A stretch of DNA of 63,183 nt from Mesorhizobium sp. M7A.T.Ca.US.000.02.2.1 (GTDB lineage Bacteria; Pseudomonadota; Alphaproteobacteria; Rhizobiales; Rhizobiaceae). Below, in pieces: positions 57,858-63,183 of this stretch. Position 1 is the first letter of the stretch; the number at the start of each line of letters is the position of its first letter. Position numbers and translations under genes: made by a program. The DNA is taken from NCBI RefSeq assembly GCF_003996995.1, contig NZ_RZTT01000003.1, positions 1 to 63,183 of the forward strand. The letters are read 5' to 3'. The notes beneath the pieces were generated by a model. That model saw nothing but the letters and a program-made list of their open reading frames with translations, was not told the DNA's origin and did no database searches.

Positions 57858-57894
57858 TGGACATTTGCGGCCATTCTTTTGACATCTGCCGCCA
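57858..57894 (-). promoter_or_regulatory. AraC-type direct-repeat operator, copy F (orphan)
   Basis: TGGACA (57858) with GCCA (57870), and TTGACA (57879) with GCCA (57891), at 21-bp spacing. TCTAAT follows 20 bp beyond in the gene sense. Only a remnant of the dehydrogenase gene remains downstream, so this copy appears to drive nothing intact. Confidence 0.68.
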
Positions 57895-57939
57895 TATTCC
57901 CACTTGACGATGATGAACCCCACATGCGGGTTCATCGCC

Positions 57940-58365
57940 GGCATCGCCGCGCGCATGGAAGGCGCCCCTTTTCATCACAGGCTTCCAATTCGAAATTAGC
58001 GCTTTCGCCAGCCCGGGTGGGGATCAACTCGACCGGCCAGCTGGCTCGGCTCATACCGGGAACCTGCCTTGACGTGGAGGGCAGCACCGACACCCGCCAG
58101 CGCGTGGGGCGGCGGGCTGCCCGAAATCGGTCACGTCGGTCTCGCCGCCAGCCGTAGCGCGAGACCGATGGTTCCGGTCCCCTCCGCGGCGAGCATGAGG
58201 CGTCGCGAGGCCTTCATTGAGACCTGGGCGACATCCCCGACAGCGGCCTCTTAAGCCGCCATGCCGCGGCCCTCCTCCATGCAGGCAAGGACACTGGCCT
58301 AGCCGCCGGCCTCCAGGTAACCCGATCGGGCGGCAGGCCCGCATGGGCGACGGCGGGCGCAAAAT
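57940..58365 (-). pseudogene. imuA remnant (SOS mutagenesis cassette)
   Basis: Reading leftward, pieces in changing frames give APAVAHAGLPPDRV, LACMEEG, KASRRLMLAAEGTGTIGLALR, then TRWRVSVLPS and PVELIPTRAGESANFE. This is the order of the C-terminal half of ImuA, the RecA-like partner of ImuB and DnaE2 in damage-induced mutagenesis. In-frame stops and shifts show it is dead. Confidence 0.65.
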
Positions 58366-58374
58366 ATCGGCTGG

Positions 58375-58600
58375 GTGATGCACCAGAGCACGAGGCTCGT
58401 CGTGCTGTACCTGCCGAGCTGGTCCACCGACCGTCTGCAGCGGATGACCGGCGTAGCGGCGCCGCGCGCTGGCGCGCCATTCGTGGTCGACGGCCGTGAC
58501 GGGAGCAGACGGATCGTGACGGCCACCGATGCCGCAGGCGCTGCCCTCGGGTGCGCGTCAGTATGCCCGCTGCAAACTGGACCACGTTAGCGCCTGCGGC
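58375..58600 (+). pseudogene. imuB remnant, N-terminal part
   Basis: The plus strand encodes RLVVLYLPSWSTDRLQRM near the start and RIVTATDAAGAALG further on, matching the beginning of ImuB (Y-family polymerase-like). The frame then shifts (LRVSMPAA) and fades. imuA and imuB are normally co-directional; here the two remnants point away from each other, so an inversion or independent insertions occurred. Confidence 0.6.
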
Positions 58601-59793
58601 TCTCAGCTGTGGCAAAAAGGTTTCAACACGCTGGGTGATTGCAGCGGTTAGCTTGCCCCATATCGTTGAGGTGATCGAGAAGGGTAGCACGACGGTTTTT
58701 CACTGCAGCCTTTCTGGCCCAGTCAATGGACCGGGGCTGAGTGGGTCTTCAGCACGAGCTGGCGCATCACGACTGCTCCGCGGGACCACCTTGCAGTGCT
58801 TGATCGCTGGCGAGACTTCTTCATAACACAGGGATAGGCGCAGCATTGTCTCACGATCCGAAATCGGAATATGTCCATGCCGCGGCAGCTGACGACACCC
58901 CAGTTCGATCTGTTCTCGATCAGCCCGCCACGAAGACGACTGCGGTGACGCGTGGCACGCGACTCCCGGAAGACCGTGCCCGGCGGCTCCGCGCCCATCA
59001 GGTTCTGCACAATCGCGAGAGCAGTATGCTTCAACATGCAATGCACGACCGCCTGATGGCGCTCGGCTGGTCCCCTATGGAGACGATCGATGACTCGGTC
59101 ACTCTGCCGCTGGCGGCATCGCACGCGCCGGTTTGACCCGACGGTCGCCGAGCTCTGCCTTGGCCGGGTGAGTGCGGTTTGCGGCACAGGAAGAGATCTC
59201 GCGCTTTGCCCGCAACAGCCGCGACCGGCAGCAACTCATCTAGTGTGCCACGTCGACACCGTGCTAATCGATCAGGAGACAATCTATGCGCCACGCCAGG
59301 GCAATGACCGATTGCTGCCGGGATTGAAAGGGGAACCTCAAACGAGTATGAGCTCGACCTTCTGCTCCTGCGCTCACTCTCGTCTCTACGATGAGGCTCC
59401 TCGCGCTCGCGGTTGCAGCCCCGTCTTCTTCGCGAAGGTCGGTGACCAGTTTCCTGATCGCCGCGTGCAGGAGGCCATCACTTGGTGTTTGAAAGGTCGC
59501 GGTACTTGGCAGCGCCCGGCAGTCGCTGATGTGCTTCCTCGAGCAAGGACTGGACTTGCTCGCCAAGCGCAACAACTGCGACGTCGTCTGGAGAGGCCGA
59601 ACTATGCGACCATGCACTGAATGAACTAGAACGCGATCTCCGGCGGCTCCTACAATAAGTTCGGCGTCGCGGTAGGATTCATGGTCGAGAAAACACAACA
59701 GGGGCAGAAGATTGCTGAAGCCGGAAAAGAGCATCCCGAGAAGCTCGCGAGTGGTGAGCCATGCGCTTGGGCGATTGCTGAGGAGAGTCGGCG
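58601..59793. other. 1.2 kb of unassigned, probably decayed sequence
   Basis: Many short frames on both strands, none assignable. On the plus strand 59634-59796 one frame reads SYNKFGVAVGFMVEKTQQG and ends at the start of the next gene, and KVAVLGSARQ-SLMCFLEQGLDLL occurs near 59490. These look like pieces of one lost gene, but I cannot name it. Confidence 0.45.
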
Positions 59794-60762
59794 ATGAATG
59801 ATCAGTTGCTTTACCTGAGCGGGGCTGAAATCGCGGCCCTTAGGCCCAATCCAGCCGATCTACGCCTGAGCCTCGCGCGAGCGTTTCGTTTGCACGCGCA
59901 ACACCGAGTTCAAGTGCGTCCGAAACAGACCCTTGCAATCGCTCCTGGACATTTCTTTCAAGCGATGTGCGCAGCCTCGCCCGAGCCTCCTTATGCTGCA
60001 GCCAAATGGGTCGGCATCGCAGAAAATTCCGGACGAGGGCTGTCGAACGTAAACGGTCTTGTTATCCTCAGTGATTTTAATACTGGACGACCTCTGGCTA
60101 TCATGGATGGCAACAGCCTCACAGTTTTACGAACCGCCGCCATGTCGGCACTTGCTGCGGAATATCTTGCTCGCCCGGACAGTACCTCCATTGGATTTGT
60201 AGGCTGCGGTCAACAGGCGCTTGGGCACCTTGAAGCAATGTACGATCTTTTCCCAGGGTTGGCCGAAGCAGTTTGCTTCGACCGGAACGCAACCTCTGCG
60301 CGCCGGTTGGCAGTCATCGCACGAGAGAAGGGTCTGCAAAGCCGCGAAACTACGGCGGCCGATGACGCGCTCGCCTGTGACATCGTCATAACGACAGTGC
60401 CCGGGACCACTACGCTCACTCCCTTCCTCGATGCGAGCCTACTGCGTCCAGGCAGCTTCGTCAGCGCGGTCGACCTCGGTCGGTCGTGGCGCGTGGAAAC
60501 TTTCAACGTATTCGATCTTCGCGTCGTGGACGATCGCGCGCAGGCGGAGGATCCAGAAAACCGATCCAAGCTCGCCTATCCCGGCCCCTTTGATTCGGAT
60601 TTGGCAATGCTGGCGAGTGGAGTTGAGCGCGGTCGCTCTTCGGATCCAAGCCAGCGCACACTCTTTCTATTTCCGGGCTTTGCCCTTGCCGACCTTGCAG
60701 TCGCCAGCGCGGTGTTCGAGACAGCTCTGCGCACCGGTGGAGGCGTCGGGCTGCAGCGTTAG
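59794..60762 (+). CDS. ornithine cyclodeaminase / mu-crystallin family protein
   Basis: A 322-residue NAD(P)-dependent protein. Lys71 in AAAKWVG and Arg113 in TVLRTAAMSA occupy family active-site positions. The Rossmann motif GFVGCGQQALGHLEAM begins near residue 134 and the late Asp-containing VSAVDLGRSW is present. GAGGAG precedes the ATG by about 9 bases. The family covers ornithine cyclodeaminase, alanine dehydrogenase, ketimine reductases and opine-type enzymes, so the reaction is open. It stands alone between decayed regions and lacks the direct-repeat operator. Confidence 0.87.
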   Translation: MNDQLLYLSGAEIAALRPNPADLRLSLARAFRLHAQHRVQVRPKQTLAIAPGHFFQAMCAASPEPPYAAAKWVGIAENSGRGLSNVNGLVILSDFNTGRPLAIMDGNSLTVLRTAAMSALAAEYLARPDSTSIGFVGCGQQALGHLEAMYDLFPGLAEAVCFDRNATSARRLAVIAREKGLQSRETTAADDALACDIVITTVPGTTTLTPFLDASLLRPGSFVSAVDLGRSWRVETFNVFDLRVVDDRAQAEDPENRSKLAYPGPFDSDLAMLASGVERGRSSDPSQRTLFLFPGFALADLAVASAVFETALRTGGGVGLQR

Positions 60763-61029
60763 GAATCTCGAGGCGCCGACGAAGAGAGTTTCAGGGTGCC
60801 GATGGATTTGGGCATTCGCCCAAAGCCGGTCATAACACGCAACTCGGCTGGCTTTCGGGCGCTCCAGCACCGGTGCGCCAGTTGCGGCGCCTGCTCGGCA
60901 AAAAGAAGCGGCGGCGGCGGTCGCTTTGGGAGCGTTCCCAATGGAGGCGGTATGCGAGACAAGCGTCGCCGCGCTCCAATACTGCTGGGCGTTCAGGGCC
61001 ATGGACACGGCCGAATTGGCCGCCCAATG

Positions 61030-61345
61030 GCGAACTGGTCTCCCGGATCGATGGGATCATTGAGACGCCGCCGAGATATGCTACCGCCGCAAGAAACCCG
61101 TCCTGACGGGCGGATCGCCGCCGCTGACGACGGGCCGAGATCGGCTGCGACAATGGCGAGGGGGTTCGCGTCGCTTTCGCGCTCGACTGCTGCCACCGCG
61201 AGGCCATCGCCCATATTGCCACTAAATTGGGCATCAGGGGGTAAGGAGGTGCCCGACCTCATCATCATCGCTGTCGAAGGCCGCTTCGGCTAGGTCAACC
61301 GGTTGACCCGACACGATCGAGCGGCTGAGCGACACCGTCCTAATC
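61030..61345 (+). pseudogene. IS3-family OrfB remnant, part 1
   Basis: Frames in succession give ELVSRIDGIIETPPRY, CDNGEGVRVAFALDCCHREA, HIATKLGIRG, IIIAVEGRFG and TIERLSD. This is the order of the integrase core of an IS3-family OrfB. Several frameshifts and stops are present. The next conserved blocks of the same protein appear at 62926, beyond the IS110 element. Confidence 0.65.
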
Positions 61346-61594
61346 GCGGAACGAAATGGAGCCTGCAGTCAGGTCTCTCTGTTCGTCAGCATGCCCTTGC
61401 TGCGTGACGTTGGTCAAGTCGTCGAGCCAGGCGGCTTCCACCGGCAAGGGAAAAGGTCTCGTCCATAGCAAACACAGGATCCGCACGCAGGCGGCCCTCA
61501 CCGTCCTCAACACGAGCTTCTGATCCAGGCGGAAGACCCGAACATTATCTACAGGGTCATCGAATCGATGCCCTCACGGCCCTAGCTGACACCT

Positions 61595-61627
61595 GACTAC
61601 CGGCCCTTCAACGAAGGGCCGGTAGTC
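61595..61627. repeat. perfect 15-bp inverted repeat at the IS110 transposase 3' end
   Basis: GACTACCGGCCCTTC at 61595-61609 and its exact complement at 61613-61627 are separated by three bases. It overlaps the last codons of the transposase frame and could act as a terminator-like hairpin or part of the element's end, although no T-run follows. Confidence 0.6.
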
Positions 61628-62925
61628 GGAACCACCTTTGACGACAGCGTGCACGACGCGGGCCATCTGGCGGTAATAGCGGTCACTGCCTTGCGGCGTA
61701 GATCGGGATTGTCGCGATCCCGCGCAATGTAGCGTTCGAACTTATGACGGAAGCCATTCTCCCGCTGGCGGATGGCGACTTGTCCGGCGATCCACAGGGT
61801 GCGGCGCAGCCGAGCATTGCCGAATTTGGAAAGGCGGGTCTGGCCCCGATATTGGCCTGACTGCTGTGTCGAGAGGTCCAGCCCGCAGAACTTTAGAAAC
61901 TGGCGATGATGAGCGAAACGGCGAAGATCGCCGGCTTCGGCAATGATGGTCAATGCGTTGATCGGTCCAATGCCCGGGATTTGTCGCAGGAGCTGATAAT
62001 CCTGGCTGTGCCGCAACAGCTCGTCGGCCTGCGCTTCGATCTCATTGCGCTGCCGGATCAGGCTGCGTGCTTCGTCAATGACCATCCGGAACATGCGAAT
62101 GGCAGGGGCATCAAGCGGCAGCGGCAGTCCGATCGATGAGCGCGCCGTCTCGTAAATATCCATCAGAATCTGTGTCTTGCTGACCTTGCGGCCGACGACA
62201 TCCCAAGCTGCTGTCACAAACTCCTCCTTTGTCAGCGCCGTGATGCTTGCTGGCGTCGGAAAGGTATGGAGGAAGGCGAAGAACCAATCGCTGCGGCTGT
62301 TCCCCCGGAATCGATCGATCTCGGGAAAACACAGTGGCAGGTAGTGCGTCAGGATACGGTGCTGGATCTCGGTCTTGGCCCTGGCGATCGCTTCATGGGT
62401 CTTCGACAGTTCCCGCACGTCGTTGATGCCGGCGCGCAGCGGATCATTTAGACCTGCGTCGCCTGGATCCTGAGCATGTGCAGCGTCACCTGGGCATCCT
62501 TTGGATCGTTCTTGTCCCAGCTGTTGTGCAACGCTTCTCGTGTTCGGGCCAGCGCCAGCGACGACACCAGCCGCACCTCAAAACCCGCATTAGCCAGGCG
62601 CCATGCTATCGGCCGGTGATAGTTCCCGGTCGCCTCAAAGGCGCAGACCACAGGGCGGCCGTACGCCTGCAGCACTTCGATCTGATGGTCGTGCTCAACA
62701 CGGGTGTTGAGGACCAAAAGGCGACGCCGGCGCTTGTGGCCCGGTGCTTCGATCAGAACTTCATTGCGCACCTTGGCAATGTCGATCGCTACCAGCACCG
62801 CGGCGGCGGGTGTAGAATCTGAAGTGGTCATGGTCGGTCTCTCTGGAATGGGTTGTGAACATTCACATTCTAGAGAAACTTTGACTGGCCATGGCCGCCT
62901 CGACAGCGTTGCGCGCCTGCAGCGA
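61597..62925 (-). mobile_element. IS110-family element with frameshifted transposase
   Basis: The transposase reads leftward from 62831 (DEDD domain, VAIDIAKVRNEV, then DKNDPKDA) and from 62418 to 61597 (transposase_20 domain, RQIPGIGPINALTIIAEAGD and FCGLDLSTQQSGQY). The two frames are separated by a one-base loss near 62450, where the left copy at 2870 is intact. The normal ARVVHAVVKGG-type C-terminus lies in another frame from about 61668, so there is a second frameshift. The element is inactive as it stands. Its right edge at about 62925 is set by where similarity with the left copy ends; the left edge is not resolved. Confidence 0.82.
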
Positions 62926-63070
62926 AACTACATCGCCAACGAGATCAGGTCCGCGACATTGGACTGGAGCCGAGGGCGACTCCAGTTTCAGAGCCCGCAA
63001 GCGAGACCTTTCGTCAGGACGATGAAACGAGATCATGTCCAAGTCTCGCAGGGCGCCCGCTGGCATGGAA
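62926..63070 (+). pseudogene. IS3-family OrfB remnant, part 2
   Basis: Immediately beyond the IS110 edge the plus strand reads YIANEIR, then DIGLEPRATPV in one frame and FVRTMKRDHVQVS in another, the blocks that follow TIEWLSDNGS in IS3-family OrfB proteins. With part 1 at 61030-61345 it shows that IS110 landed in an IS3-type element, with OrfB on the plus strand. The last 110 bases of the window are unassigned. Confidence 0.62.
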
Positions 63071-63183
63071 ACATTGCAACAGATCGTTCAAATAACTTTA
63101 CAGAATCTTTTGCAACCGCGGACCGCTGACGATGCTAGGTTCATCCGCAAGGTCTGAAGGCACGCGTGAATATGAGCCACGCC

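Noticed and set aside
1542-57894. The repeated element as a MITE or IS end
   Set aside because: There are no terminal inverted repeats or target duplications around it. Conservation is confined to the promoter and leader, and all copies have the same orientation to a downstream unit, which random insertion would not give.
2815-62925. The whole window as an IS110-flanked composite transposon
   Set aside because: IS110 elements do not form classical composites, both copies are inactive, and the left one lacks half the element, so shared flanking is better seen as repeated insertion.
1-63183. tRNA or rRNA genes, CRISPR arrays, nod boxes and replication genes
   Set aside because: Looked for by eye on both strands and not found; a covariance-model search would be needed to exclude small RNAs.

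Overview
The window reads as an accessory (island- or plasmid-like) region of an alphaproteobacterium, most likely Hyphomicrobiales (Mesorhizobium/Sinorhizobium-like). The basis is the high GC content, the gene families (Tat-exported dipeptide-binding proteins, sarcosine oxidase soxBDAG, class III aminotransferase and imuA/imuB remnants) and a dense litter of IS remnants (IS110, IS481, IS5, IS3) around one intact-looking IS630 element. The species call is inference. I recognised no rRNA, tRNA, CRISPR array or replication origin.

Layout. 0.2-5.0 kb: an M20 amidohydrolase, IS110/IS481 debris and a CapA-like metallophosphatase. 6.5-12.0 kb: a complete dipeptide-type ABC transporter (+). 12.8-20.4 kb: a second dipeptide-type transporter followed by another CapA protein and an Lrp regulator (-). 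21-26.2 kb: a decayed FecCD permease, IS630, a 49-residue membrane protein and a 1063-residue Asp-box propeller protein. 27.2-35.2 kb: soxBDAG-folD-purU with a divergent GlxA-type AraC regulator. 35.2-39.9 kb: thioesterase, CaiD-like hydratase, ADP-forming acyl-CoA synthetase and a divergent AraC regulator. 40.0-49.2 kb: ProV-ProX-ProW, thiolase, hydratase/dehydrogenase, an MmgE/PrpD protein and a thioesterase. 50.4-56.7 kb: two tandem CocE/X-Pro peptidase-like hydrolases, a FAD oxidoreductase and an isochorismatase-like hydrolase. 56.8-63.2 kb: remnants of the dehydrogenase gene, imuA, imuB, IS3 and IS110, plus an intact ornithine-cyclodeaminase-family gene.

The strongest observation is a shared regulatory element in ten places. 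In the sense of the downstream gene it reads TGGC-N6-TGTCAA-N5-TGGC-N6-TGTCAA, a direct repeat with an exact 21-bp period. In eight copies a -10-like hexamer follows 18-20 bp later and part of the transcribed leader is conserved. Every copy has the same orientation relative to its downstream unit. This is the architecture of an AraC-family activator site overlapping -35. It ties otherwise unrelated operons (peptide import, CapA proteins, betaine import, acyl-CoA chemistry, hydrolases) into one putative regulon. One copy lies in the divergent promoter of the AraC gene at 38857, the best regulator candidate.

The genes suggest a scavenging network for plant-type nitrogen compounds: import of peptides and quaternary amines, beta-oxidation-like shortening of a betaine-CoA ester to glycine betaine, and final demethylation through sarcosine oxidase with FolD and PurU clearing the one-carbon units. 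The steps from glycine betaine to sarcosine are not clearly encoded here, and all substrate assignments are inference.
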